Below are positions 1-7,747 of a stretch of DNA of 37,101 nucleotides, one piece after another. Where the stretch lies: assembly GCA_958421035.1 (NCBI GenBank), contig CATZKS010000002.1:1-37101 (forward strand). The letters are read 5' to 3'. A model generated the notes under the pieces. The model saw only the letters and a program-made list of their open reading frames with translations. It had not been told where the DNA came from and did not search any database. The stretch's first letter is position 1. Every line of letters starts with the position of its first letter. The position numbers were made by a program, and so were the translations under genes. This DNA comes from an uncultured Collinsella sp. Lineage in GTDB: Bacteria > Actinomycetota > Coriobacteriia > Coriobacteriales > Coriobacteriaceae.

Positions 1-123
1 CGCGTCATCGTGTCCCCGTGGATCCTCTCCTCGCTGATCACCGATCGCCTTGCCGCTTACTACGAGACGGTCACCAAGCACAACCTTAACTATCGCCGCT
101 ACTATCACCAGTTCGACTACTAA
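1..123 (+). CDS. C-terminal end of an unrecognised protein (partial)
   Basis: The first 40 codons of the window are open and end in TAA. The fragment is rich in Tyr and His near its end (it finishes YYHQFDY), has one moderately hydrophobic stretch and no motif I recognise. The gene begins outside the window, so no function is assigned. A hairpin downstream suggests that its transcript ends before the next gene. Confidence 0.6.
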   Translation, partial: RVIVSPWILSSLITDRLAAYYETVTKHNLNYRRYYHQFDY

Positions 124-148
124 GAGCAAATAACGTTTATGTAATTGG

Positions 149-180
149 GCCTCGCTCCTATATGGAACGGGGCCTCGTTT
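149..180 (+). terminator. Possible Rho-independent terminator after the partial gene
   Basis: A 10-bp stem (GCCTCGCTCC with GGAACGGGGC, one mismatch and one G-U pair) closes a TATAT loop and is followed by CTCGTTT. The T-tract is weak, so read-through into the isomerase gene is possible. Confidence 0.4.
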
Positions 181-196
181 AGGTTGGAGAGTAATT

Positions 197-1033
197 ATGA
201 GCTACCCCCTGCTTGCCGTCATGAATATCAGCCATCGTTATTTTGACCTTGAAGAATTCTTTTCTTCGGCAGCGGCCTCGGGCTACACGTGTTGCGAGCT
301 TTGGACCGGGGCGATGCATCTGTATGTCGATTGCCATGGATACGATTCGCTCGAGCAGGTGCGGGAGCTGTCACAGCGGTATGGCGTTCGGATTGTGGGG
401 CTTTGTCCCGAACAGAACAACCCCAAGCCGTGGAATATTGCGGCGCGTGGGAATGAGGCGCGCGCCCGCACGCTCGCGTACTTTAAGAACGTTGTGGATA
501 TCGCGGCGGAACTTGGAGCCGAGCAGGTCATGGTCTCGAGCGGCTGGGCATTTTTGAACGAGCCGATCGAGGACGCGTGGGGTCGCAGCGCCTCGATGCT
601 GCGTGCGATTGCCGAGCATGCGGGAGAACGCGGCGTGCGACTGGTGCTCGAGGCCCTACAGCCGGTTGAGTCGATGATCGTGAACTCGGCGGCCGATACG
701 AAGCGCATGATCGAGGCAGTTGATCATCCGGCGCTTAAGGCATGTCTGGATTTGGGCGCTATGGCGGTGGCGGGGGATACCATCGACGATTATTTCGATC
801 TGCTTGGCGAAGATGTCGCCCACGTGCATTTTGTCGATGTTGCGGCAGACGGCACGACGCATCTTGCCTGGGGTGACGGCGACCGCGATATGCGCGCCGA
901 CCTGGATAGGCTGGTGGCACGCGGCTATCGCGGAGTTGTTTCGGCCGAGACGTATGACTGGCGCTATTTTGCCGACCCCGCAGCTGCCGATGCACAGGTA
1001 ATGGCAGAGTATCGTCGTGCGATTGGCGCCTAG
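197..1033 (+). CDS. Sugar phosphate isomerase/epimerase (xylose isomerase-like TIM barrel)
   Basis: This 278-residue protein fits the AP-endonuclease-2/xylose isomerase-like TIM barrel family, whose cytosolic members isomerise or epimerise sugars with a divalent metal. The expected metal ligands are visible: Glu in LEALQP, Asp in CLDLGAM, His in HVHFVD and Glu in SAETYDW, in the usual order through the second half of the barrel. The length matches the family. The ATG has GGAGA about 8 bases upstream. No sugar transporter or kinase lies beside it in the window, so the substrate cannot be inferred. The next genes are histidine biosynthesis, probably a separate transcription unit, because a hairpin and a candidate promoter lie between them. 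The family call is firm and the substrate is unknown. Confidence 0.85.
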   Translation: MSYPLLAVMNISHRYFDLEEFFSSAAASGYTCCELWTGAMHLYVDCHGYDSLEQVRELSQRYGVRIVGLCPEQNNPKPWNIAARGNEARARTLAYFKNVVDIAAELGAEQVMVSSGWAFLNEPIEDAWGRSASMLRAIAEHAGERGVRLVLEALQPVESMIVNSAADTKRMIEAVDHPALKACLDLGAMAVAGDTIDDYFDLLGEDVAHVHFVDVAADGTTHLAWGDGDRDMRADLDRLVARGYRGVVSAETYDWRYFADPAAADAQVMAEYRRAIGA

Positions 1034-1036
1034 GTG

Positions 1037-1060
1037 GGGTTGGGTTGCGGCAACCTACCC
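1037..1060 (+). terminator. Hairpin just after the isomerase stop
   Basis: GGTTG-CGG-CAACC forms a perfect inner stem, extended by GGGT/ACCC across a small bulge, and is followed by TATGTTT. It may end the isomerase transcript, although the T-tract is poor. Confidence 0.35.
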
Positions 1061-1121
1061 TATGTTTCCAAATGAATACGGTGTGAGCGGCTGCGACGGA
1101 TTTTCCCCGCAAGCACTCTAG

Positions 1122-1166
1122 TATGCTAAAGTACCCAGAAGACCGGCGGAGCTATGCCGGTCTTCT
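1122..1166 (+). promoter_or_regulatory. Candidate his promoter and 5' leader hairpin
   Basis: TATGCT at 1122-1127 is the best -10 candidate in the gap before the his genes. No clear -35 accompanies it. If used, transcription would start near 1134, and the mRNA would begin almost at once with a perfect 10-bp stem (AGAAGACCGG, 1137-1146, with CCGGTCTTCT, 1157-1166) closing a 10-base loop. I see no run of His codons and no T-box core, so classical His attenuation or a tRNA-His T-box is not supported. The hairpin may instead be a terminator, since TTCTGTTCT follows, or a 5' stabilising element. Confidence 0.4.
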
Positions 1167-1202
1167 GTTCTATACGAAACACAGCATGAGGAGGCTCACC
1201 AG

Positions 1203-2918
1203 ATGACGGCCACACCGTGGGGATTCCGGGACATATTGCCCGAGGAGGCTCAGGCGCGCGAGGAGATCGCATGTACGGTGAAGGGCTGCTTTAGGGAGCA
1301 TCATTACCTTCCGGTCGAGACGCCGCTGCTCGAGGACAAGGGTTCTCTTGAGGAAGGCGGTCGCATTGCGGACACGCCGTTCAAGCTCTTTGACGATGAT
1401 GGCCGTCTGCTGGTAGTCCGTCCCGACAATACGTTGCCCATCGTGCGCCTGGTTTCGACCCGCATGCGCGCGGCCGATCTGCCCCTGCGCCTTCGCTACG
1501 AGGCGCCGGTGGTTCGTGAGTGCCAGCGCAACGCCGGCGGCTCGCGCCAGTTTACACAGCTGGGCTTTGAGCTTATCGGTGCGGGTGATGCCGCGGGCGA
1601 TGTCGAGATTGTCTCGCTCGTTGCCGAGGCCGTACGCGAGCTGGCACTTCCCGATGCGCGCATTATCGCGGGCAGCGTGCGTCCGTTTAAGGAATTGCTC
1701 GCGGTATGCGAGGATCGTGAGCTGGCTGCCGAGGCCCTGCGCTGCGTGCATGCCAACGACTTTGTGGGCCTCGATGCCCGCGTGGCGGAAAGCGCCGAGT
1801 CCGAGGCCGTTAAGGTCGCCATTAGCGAGCTGCCGCGCCTGCACGGTGGTGCCGAGGTGCTCGACCGCGTCGACGCGCTGCTGGCGGCGGCGGGCATTGT
1901 TGCGCCGCTCACGCGCGAGCTGCGTGCCCTGGTCGAGGGCCTGGCTCCCGAGGACGCTCAGGTGCTGTCCTTCGACTTCTCCATCATGAACTCGTTTGAT
2001 TACTACACGGGCCTGGTCTTTAAGGCCTATGCCGGTGGCCTGCCCGATCCGGTGGGCTCGGGCGGTCGCTACGACTCCATCTTTACCGGTGCATTTGGCG
2101 ACGGCATCGAGGTGCCGGCGGCGGGCTTTGCCTTTTCGCTCGAGCGTCTGGAGGCCGCGCGCACCTCGGCCGAGGACGCTGCTTCCGATGGTGACCATGC
2201 CGTGGGGCGCGGCACCGAGGGTCCGCTGCGCATCGCCGTGCCCAAGGGCTCGCTCAAGGCCGACACCCTCGACGTGCTCGAGGCCGCGGGCCTGGACGTC
2301 TCTGAGCTGCGCGATCCCGGCCGTCACCTGATCGTGCGCGGCCGCGACACGCGTACCGGCGAAGGCGCGGTCGGAGATATCGAGTTTGTCATCGTGCGCC
2401 CCAGCGACGCGCCCGCCTTTGTGGGCTGCGGCGGCGCCGACTGCGGCATCTGCGGCTGGGACTCGCTTATCGAGGCCGACCTCAACCTGCTGCAGCTGGT
2501 CGATTTGGGCTACGGCCTGTGCACGTTTATCGAGGCGGAGCCCGCATGGCGCGCCGGCCAGGCCGAGCGCAACTATGCCCGCCGCGGGTCGCTTCGCGTG
2601 GCCACCAAGTACCCGCGCATCGCGAGCGCCTGGTATGCCGAGCGCGGCGTGAATGCCGACATCGTTTCGCTGCACGGTAACATCGAGCTGGGCCCCATCG
2701 TCGGTATGACCGACCGTATCGTGGACATTACCGCCACGGGCGCCACGCTGCGCGATAACGATTTGGTCATCACCGGCCGCATCATGGACTGCACGGCCCG
2801 CTTCTTCGTCAACCCAGGTGCCGCGCGCTTGGATCCGCGCGTTCGCAACTTGGCCGATCGCCTGGCTGCTGCCGTGAAAGACAAACATTTTGAGCCCGTC
2901 GCGGGCTCGGCACAATAG
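1203..2918 (+). CDS. hisG: HisZ-HisG fusion: ATP phosphoribosyltransferase, regulatory plus catalytic
   Basis: This enzyme would carry out the first step of histidine synthesis, joining ATP and PRPP. Residues 1 to about 320 are a HisZ-type, class II aaRS-like regulatory domain: it opens WGFRDILPEEA, with FTQLGFELIG near residue 120 and a YYTGLVFKAY block near 265. A linker rich in Ala, Asp and Gly follows. From about residue 342 a short-form HisG catalytic domain begins (LRIAVPKGSLK), with ATKYPRIA, LHGNIELGP and the PRPP loop DRIVDITATGATL. Short-form HisG normally needs a separate HisZ subunit, and here the two are one 571-residue chain without a stop or frameshift. The start has GAGGAGG upstream. 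It heads the operon, with a 105-bp gap before hisD. The assignment is strong. The fusion is read directly, but its rarity is my impression. Confidence 0.9.
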   Translation: MTATPWGFRDILPEEAQAREEIACTVKGCFREHHYLPVETPLLEDKGSLEEGGRIADTPFKLFDDDGRLLVVRPDNTLPIVRLVSTRMRAADLPLRLRYEAPVVRECQRNAGGSRQFTQLGFELIGAGDAAGDVEIVSLVAEAVRELALPDARIIAGSVRPFKELLAVCEDRELAAEALRCVHANDFVGLDARVAESAESEAVKVAISELPRLHGGAEVLDRVDALLAAAGIVAPLTRELRALVEGLAPEDAQVLSFDFSIMNSFDYYTGLVFKAYAGGLPDPVGSGGRYDSIFTGAFGDGIEVPAAGFAFSLERLEAARTSAEDAASDGDHAVGRGTEGPLRIAVPKGSLKADTLDVLEAAGLDVSELRDPGRHLIVRGRDTRTGEGAVGDIEFVIVRPSDAPAFVGCGGADCGICGWDSLIEADLNLLQLVDLGYGLCTFIEAEPAWRAGQAERNYARRGSLRVATKYPRIASAWYAERGVNADIVSLHGNIELGPIVGMTDRIVDITATGATLRDNDLVITGRIMDCTARFFVNPGAARLDPRVRNLADRLAAAVKDKHFEPVAGSAQ

Positions 2919-3023
2919 TGCGAGCACGCACGGGCACCCCCATATCCGGGCTGCGGGCCGATTGGCGCCGCCGCCCGGCCTCTCGTTTTTCGAACACAAC
3001 CTCGACCGATAGGGGATACCGAT

Positions 3024-4460
3024 ATGAAGACCATCAAGCTTGCTCCTGGTGAGCGCCTCGTTACCAACCAGCTCAACCGCAAGGGCGTGTTGCCGCAAAA
3101 CATCGTCGACGCCGCCCGCGATATTGTGGCCAACGTGCGTGCCAACGGCGATGCCGCGGTGCGCGATTATTGCCAGCGTTTTGACGGTGTTGAGCTGCAG
3201 AGTTTTCGCCTGCCGCAGGAGCAGATCGATGCTGCACTCGAAGGCCTCGATCCGGCCTTTGTCGCGGCGCTCGAAAAGGCTGCACGCCAGATTCGCGAGT
3301 TCCACCAGCGTGAGGTCGAGCAGAGCTGGTTTACCACGCGCCCGGACGGCACGATGCTCGGCGTTAAGGTGACCCCGCTTGCTGCGGCCGGCATCTATGT
3401 GCCGGGCGGCCGCGCGCAGTATCCCTCCACGGTGCTCATGAACGCCATTCCCGCCAAGGTTGCCGGCGTCAAGCGCGTGGTCATGGTGACGCCGCCGCAA
3501 AAGGATGGCCTGATCAGTCCGTATACGCTCGCGGCAGCCAAGCTCGGCGGCGTGGACGAAATCTATATGGTGGGCGGCGCCCAGGCCGTGGCCGCGCTGG
3601 CGTACGGTACCGAGACCATTCCGCGCGTCGACAAAATCACCGGTCCGGGCAACGCCTTTGTCGCCGCCGCCAAGCAGATTGTCTCGGGCGACGTGGGAAT
3701 CGACATGGTTGCCGGCCCCTCCGAGGTCTGTGTGCTGGCCGATGCTACGGCCAAGCCCATGGTGGTCGCGGCCGATCTGATGGCCCAGGCCGAGCACGAT
3801 CCGCTGGCAGCCTGCTATCTGGTGACCTGCGACGAGCAGTTTGCGCGCGAGGTCGAGGCGGGTATCGACATTCTGGTGGCGCAGTCGCCGCGTGCCGAGA
3901 TCACGCGCGCCTCGCTCGATAACGAGGGCACCATCGTAGTGGCCGCCGATATGGCTGCCGCTGTCGAGGCCGTGAACACCGTGGCGCCCGAGCACCTGGA
4001 GCTGCACTGCAAGGATGCGATGGGCCTGCTTGGTGGTATCCGCAACGCCGGTGCCATCTTTGTGGGCGCTTGGAGCTCCGAGCCGCTCGGCGATTATGTT
4101 GCCGGACCCAACCACACGCTGCCGACCGGCGGCACGGCCATGTTCTCCAACCCGCTTTCGGTCGAAGAGTTCGTCAAGCGCTCGAGTGTCATTTGCTATA
4201 CACCCGAGGGCCTGCTCTCCGACGCTCCCGCTACGCAGCGCTTAGCCGAGGCCGAGGGCCTGTGGGCACACGCGCTTTCGGCCGCACTGCGTCGCCGCGT
4301 GCTGGAGCAGGGCGAGGATGCCGTGAGCGCCGCGTCACTGGCCGCGGCCGACCTGACTAAGGTTGCCTGGCCGGGCGACGCCGTGACGACGGTTGCCGAG
4401 GGCGTGGTCCTGACGGCGGCGGCGGGCGGTGCCGCTGGCGCGGTCGTCGAGGAGGCCTAA
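3024..4460 (+). CDS. hisD: Histidinol dehydrogenase HisD
   Basis: HisD oxidises histidinol to histidine in two NAD-dependent steps, the last of the pathway. The family blocks are all present: KITGPGNAFVAAAK, AGPSEVCVLAD, QAEHDPLA, APEHLELHC and the GPNHTLPTGG segment, which includes zinc and catalytic His/Glu residues. The protein has 478 residues against about 430 usual. The extra length is an Ala/Gly/Val-rich C-terminal tail of roughly 45 residues with no motif. The ATG has GGGGA upstream. Its stop is one base before hisC, and its 3' end supplies the hisC ribosome binding site, so the two are probably translationally coupled. Confidence 0.95.
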   Translation: MKTIKLAPGERLVTNQLNRKGVLPQNIVDAARDIVANVRANGDAAVRDYCQRFDGVELQSFRLPQEQIDAALEGLDPAFVAALEKAARQIREFHQREVEQSWFTTRPDGTMLGVKVTPLAAAGIYVPGGRAQYPSTVLMNAIPAKVAGVKRVVMVTPPQKDGLISPYTLAAAKLGGVDEIYMVGGAQAVAALAYGTETIPRVDKITGPGNAFVAAAKQIVSGDVGIDMVAGPSEVCVLADATAKPMVVAADLMAQAEHDPLAACYLVTCDEQFAREVEAGIDILVAQSPRAEITRASLDNEGTIVVAADMAAAVEAVNTVAPEHLELHCKDAMGLLGGIRNAGAIFVGAWSSEPLGDYVAGPNHTLPTGGTAMFSNPLSVEEFVKRSSVICYTPEGLLSDAPATQRLAEAEGLWAHALSAALRRRVLEQGEDAVSAASLAAADLTKVAWPGDAVTTVAEGVVLTAAAGGAAGAVVEEA

Positions 4461-4461
4461 T

Positions 4462-5577
4462 ATGGCCGAGCTGACGTCTCGCATGAAGGAGCTCGTCCAG
4501 CCCTACTTGGCCGGCATTGAACCCTACGATCCCAACTTTACGCCCACGCGCATCAACCTTTCGGCCAACGAGAACACCTATCCCGTGCCGGCCGGCGTGC
4601 GCGAGGCGGTCGACGCCGCCCTGGCTGCTACACCGCTCAACCGCTATCCCGATCCCATGTCCAACGACCTGCGCGACGAGCTTGCTGCCTGGCATGGCGT
4701 GACGCGCGAGAACATCTGCGTGGGAAACGGCGGCGACGAGCTGCTCTATAACTATCTGCTGGCGTTTGGCGGCGCGGGGCGGACCCTGCTCAACTGCCCG
4801 CCGTGCTTTAGCGAGTACGCGTTCTTTGCGTCGCTCTGCCAGACCGAGGTGCGCGACGTGTGGCGCGATCCGGCGACCTTTGAGCTCGACCAGGCAGCTG
4901 CGCTTGCGGCGGCGTCCGAGTGCAACCTGGCAATCGTGACCTCGCCCAATAACCCCACGGGTGATGTAGCTCCGCTCGATTTTGTCGCGGCGCTGTGCGA
5001 TGCGTGCCCTGGCATGGTAATGGTCGACGAGGCCTACGTTGAGTTTGCCGACGATTCGTTTGGCGCGGCCACCACGGCGCAGGGGCTTATCGCCGAGCAT
5101 CCCAACCTGGTGATTTTGCACACGCTGTCCAAGGCGTTTGGCGCTGCCGGTGCGCGTCTGGGTTACGTGATTGCCGCGCCGGAGGTCATCGACGTGTTCG
5201 CGGCGATTCGCCAGATCTATTCGGTCAACGTGCTGAGCCAGGCGGCAGCACTTGCCTGCGTGCGTGCTCGCGATGCCTATGCGCCCGTGGTGGCGCAGGT
5301 CGCATCCGAGCGCGAGCGCGAGCTGGCAGCTCTGCGCGCGATGGCTGCCGAGGGCTTGCCCGTGGAGGCATGGCCGAGCGCGGCGAACTTTGTGCTCGTG
5401 CGTACGCCGCATGCCACGCGCGTGCGCGAGCGTCTGCGCGATGAGTATTCGATTTTGGTGCGCGACTTTAGCTATGCGTCGGGGCTTGCGGACTGTCTGC
5501 GCATTACCGTGGGTACCCCGCAGGAAAATGATGAGGTGCTGGCTGCGCTTGCCGCGCTGGTGAAGGAGGAGATGTAG
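4462..5577 (+). CDS. hisC: Histidinol-phosphate aminotransferase HisC
   Basis: HisC is a PLP-dependent class I/II aminotransferase that converts imidazole acetol phosphate to histidinol phosphate. Visible motifs are LSANENTYPVP at the N terminus, GNGGDELL, SPNNPTGD, VDEAYVEF and the lysine segment HTLSKAFGAAGARLGY, with RITVGTPQEN near the end. An upstream in-frame ATG exists 33 bases earlier inside hisD. I prefer this start because GAGGAGG lies just before it and it gives the normal N terminus and 371 residues. It abuts hisB with no gap. Confidence 0.95.
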   Translation: MAELTSRMKELVQPYLAGIEPYDPNFTPTRINLSANENTYPVPAGVREAVDAALAATPLNRYPDPMSNDLRDELAAWHGVTRENICVGNGGDELLYNYLLAFGGAGRTLLNCPPCFSEYAFFASLCQTEVRDVWRDPATFELDQAAALAAASECNLAIVTSPNNPTGDVAPLDFVAALCDACPGMVMVDEAYVEFADDSFGAATTAQGLIAEHPNLVILHTLSKAFGAAGARLGYVIAAPEVIDVFAAIRQIYSVNVLSQAAALACVRARDAYAPVVAQVASERERELAALRAMAAEGLPVEAWPSAANFVLVRTPHATRVRERLRDEYSILVRDFSYASGLADCLRITVGTPQENDEVLAALAALVKEEM

Positions 5578-6165
5578 ATGGGCCGCTATGCCGAGGTAAC
5601 CCGTAAGACGGGGGAGACCGATATTGTCGTAAAGCTCGACCTGGATGGAACCGGTGCGTGCGATATCTCGACCGGCGTGCCGTTTTTCGACCACATGCTC
5701 AACGCCTTTGGCCGCCACGGTTTGTTTGATTTGACGGTACACGCGGTGGGCGACGTGGAAGTCGACGCGCACCACACCGTTGAAGATACGGGCATCGTGC
5801 TGGGTGAGGCGTTTTGTCAGGCACTGGGCGACAAGGCGGGCATTACGCGCTTTGCCGACGCGGCGATCGCCATGGACGAGACGCTTGTGATGGCTGCCGT
5901 TGACATCTCGGGTCGCGGGCAGGCCTACTGCGAGCTGCCCGTGCCGACTGAGCGCGTGGGCAGCTTCGATACCGAGCTGGCCGTCGAGTTCTTCTACGCC
6001 TTTGCGCGCGACGCCAAGCTCACGCTGCACGTGCGCGAGCTGGCGGGCGGTAACTCGCATCACATTATCGAGGCGGCCTTTAAGGCCGTGGGCCGCACGA
6101 TGCGCCGCGCCTGCGAGCTCGATCCCCGCGTGCAGGGCATCCCCAGCACCAAGGGCTCACTGTAA
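5578..6165 (+). CDS. hisB: Imidazoleglycerol-phosphate dehydratase HisB (monofunctional)
   Basis: HisB dehydrates imidazole glycerol phosphate to imidazole acetol phosphate. Its 195 residues contain the two metal-binding signatures, HHTVEDTG and GNSHHIIEAAF, and DHMLNAFGRHG. It lacks the N-terminal phosphatase domain of the enterobacterial bifunctional enzyme, so histidinol phosphate must be hydrolysed by another protein. A PHP phosphatase gene at 9687-10598 fits. The start codon follows the hisC stop directly and the ribosome binding site AAGGAGGAG lies inside hisC. Its stop codon overlaps the first bases of a long inverted repeat. Confidence 0.96.
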   Translation: MGRYAEVTRKTGETDIVVKLDLDGTGACDISTGVPFFDHMLNAFGRHGLFDLTVHAVGDVEVDAHHTVEDTGIVLGEAFCQALGDKAGITRFADAAIAMDETLVMAAVDISGRGQAYCELPVPTERVGSFDTELAVEFFYAFARDAKLTLHVRELAGGNSHHIIEAAFKAVGRTMRRACELDPRVQGIPSTKGSL

Positions 6166-6278
6166 CCTGCCAAAAAGGGACAGGTTTATTTTGGCAGGTT
6201 TTATCTGCGGGAATGCTGTCTCATGTGGTGGGTGAACGTTTAACCGACCAAAATAAACCTGTCCCTTTTTGGCAGGTT
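6164..6278. repeat. Inverted pair of GGGACAGGTTTA palindromic elements inside the his operon
   Basis: A perfect 31-bp inverted repeat (6164-6194 and 6248-6278) flanks a 53-bp spacer. The left unit has its own palindromic arms, CCTGCCAAAA (6166-6175) and TTTTGGCAGG (6189-6198), around the core AGGGACAGGTTTA. The mRNA could fold into a very stable stem between hisB and hisH. Related units occur at five other places in the window. The paired inverted layout resembles REPINs, the REP doublets moved by RAYT transposases. No RAYT gene is present here. Confidence 0.9.
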
Positions 6279-6302
6279 TTGAATGGGAAAAGGGAGGGTC
6301 GC

Positions 6303-7004
6303 GTGGGCGAACCGAAGATCGTGGTGGTCGACTACCACAAGGGCAACTTGTCGAGCGTCGTGCGCGGGCTTGCGCGCGCTGGTGCCGCCGCCTGCGCGTC
6401 GGACGACCCGGAGCAGATCCGTAACGCCGACGGCCTGGTCATCCCGGGCGTGGGTGCGTTCTACGACGCGATTGCCTTTATGCGCGAGAGCGGCGAGGCG
6501 GACGCGGTGCTCGACGCCGTTGCGGCCGGAACTCCGCTGCTCGGCATCTGCCTAGGCCTTCAGCTGTTTTTTGAGCGCGGCGACGAGGGCGTGCCGGCGG
6601 ACGAGCGTGCGGATGCGGACGACGATGCCTCCGAGCAGGCCGGTGGCCCCTGGGTCGATGGCCTGGGCATTATGCGCGGCTCGTGCACGCGCCTGGAGTC
6701 GAGCCGACTGAAGGTGCCGCACGTGGGTTGGGACCAGGTGCACATGACGCCCGCCGGTGCGGCCGATCCGCTGCTCGCCGGTTTTGCCGAGGGTGCCAAC
6801 ATGTACTTCACCCACAGCTACGCGGTGGCAGACGATGCCGATGCCGCCAATGTGCTGGCGCGCACGCACTACACGCGGAGCTTCCCGTGCATCGTGCGCC
6901 ACGGCAACGTGTGGGGCTGCCAGTTCCATCCCGAAAAATCCTCTGCGCTGGGTCAGCGCATCCTTAAGAACTTCGTGAGCATCGTCGAGGGGGCCGGCCG
7001 ATGA
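6303..7004 (+). CDS. hisH: Imidazole glycerol phosphate synthase, glutaminase subunit HisH
   Basis: HisH is the class I glutamine amidotransferase that releases ammonia for HisF. The nucleophile Cys is in GICLGLQLFF, and the His/Glu pair is in QFHPEKSS. The N terminus has VDYHKGNLSS and PGVGAF. I chose the GTG start because GGGAGGG precedes it and it gives a normal N terminus. An in-frame ATG 90 bases upstream would lie inside the inverted-repeat element. The protein has 233 residues, a little longer than the usual 200 to 210. An acidic stretch after LQLFFERG, rich in Asp and Ala, accounts for the excess. It overlaps hisA by 4 bases (ATGA). Confidence 0.93.
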   Translation: MGEPKIVVVDYHKGNLSSVVRGLARAGAAACASDDPEQIRNADGLVIPGVGAFYDAIAFMRESGEADAVLDAVAAGTPLLGICLGLQLFFERGDEGVPADERADADDDASEQAGGPWVDGLGIMRGSCTRLESSRLKVPHVGWDQVHMTPAGAADPLLAGFAEGANMYFTHSYAVADDADAANVLARTHYTRSFPCIVRHGNVWGCQFHPEKSSALGQRILKNFVSIVEGAGR

Positions 7005-7744
7005 TTCTGTTTCCCGCAATCGATCTGATCGGCGGCAAGGTCGTGCGCCTGGAGCGCGGCGACCGGAGCCGCTGCAAGGTATATTCCGACGACCCCGTGG
7101 CCGTCGCCCGCTCCTTTGCCGAGCAGGGCGCAAGCTGGGTACATGTCGTCGACCTGTCCGCTGCCTTTGGTGAGGACGAGGACACATGCGCTGCCAACTC
7201 GGCGACGATTAAGGCCATCTGCGGCGTCGACGGTCTGTCCGTGGACGTGGGCGGCGGCGTTCGCTCACTCGCACGCATCGATGAGCTGGCAGGCTATGGT
7301 GCTCGCCGCATTGCGCTGGGCACGGTGCTCGTGACCGAGCCGGGTTTTGCTGAGGTGGCAGCCCAAGGCTTTGGCGAGCTGCTGGTCGCCGACGTTGCCG
7401 CACGCGACGGCCAGGTTAAGGTGAACGGCTGGCGCGACGGCGCGGGCGTGGCACTCGACGATGCCGTGGCGCAGCTTACCGAGCTGGGCTTTAAGCATCT
7501 GGTGTATACCGACATCGCGCGTGATGGCATGCAGACGGGCATCGATGTGGCGGCGTATCGCCATGTGGCGCAGGTCGCGGGCTTTCCCGTCGTGGCGTCG
7601 GGCGGTATCTCGACGCTCGACGACATCCGCGCGCTGGCCGCGGTGGGTGAGGGCGCGATTGAAGGCGCCATTACCGGTCGTGCGCTCTACGAGGGCAACT
7701 TTACGCTGGCCCAGGCGCTGGCCGCCGCTCGAGGGGAGGAGTAG
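7001..7744 (+). CDS. hisA: ProFAR isomerase HisA
   Basis: HisA opens the ribose ring of ProFAR to give PRFAR, using a (beta/alpha)8 barrel. The N-terminal strand has the catalytic Asp in LFPAIDLIGGKVVRL. The middle has VDVGGGVRS, the second catalytic Asp is in YTDIARDGMQTG, and the phosphate-binding ASGGIST and GAITGRALYEG follow. The length of 247 residues is normal. A PriA-type double-duty enzyme is known in some Actinobacteria. I cannot exclude it, but no sign here requires it, since no trp genes are visible. It overlaps hisH by 4 bases, so translation is coupled. Confidence 0.95.
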   Translation: MILFPAIDLIGGKVVRLERGDRSRCKVYSDDPVAVARSFAEQGASWVHVVDLSAAFGEDEDTCAANSATIKAICGVDGLSVDVGGGVRSLARIDELAGYGARRIALGTVLVTEPGFAEVAAQGFGELLVADVAARDGQVKVNGWRDGAGVALDDAVAQLTELGFKHLVYTDIARDGMQTGIDVAAYRHVAQVAGFPVVASGGISTLDDIRALAAVGEGAIEGAITGRALYEGNFTLAQALAAARGEE

Positions 7745-7747
7745 CCC

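Noticed and set aside
1034..1202. A T-box or His-codon attenuator for the his operon
   Set aside because: No T-box core, no specifier loop and no run of His codons could be found. Only a simple hairpin is present.
1170..4115. A 981-codon open frame on the minus strand opposite hisZG and hisD
   Set aside because: It is antisense to two clear enzymes. GC-rich codon bias leaves this frame free of stops, and the translation is His/Arg/Gly-rich with no domain.
4357..6063. A 568-codon minus-strand frame opposite hisC and hisB
   Set aside because: Shadow of the plus-strand genes, low-complexity composition, no ribosome site or motif.
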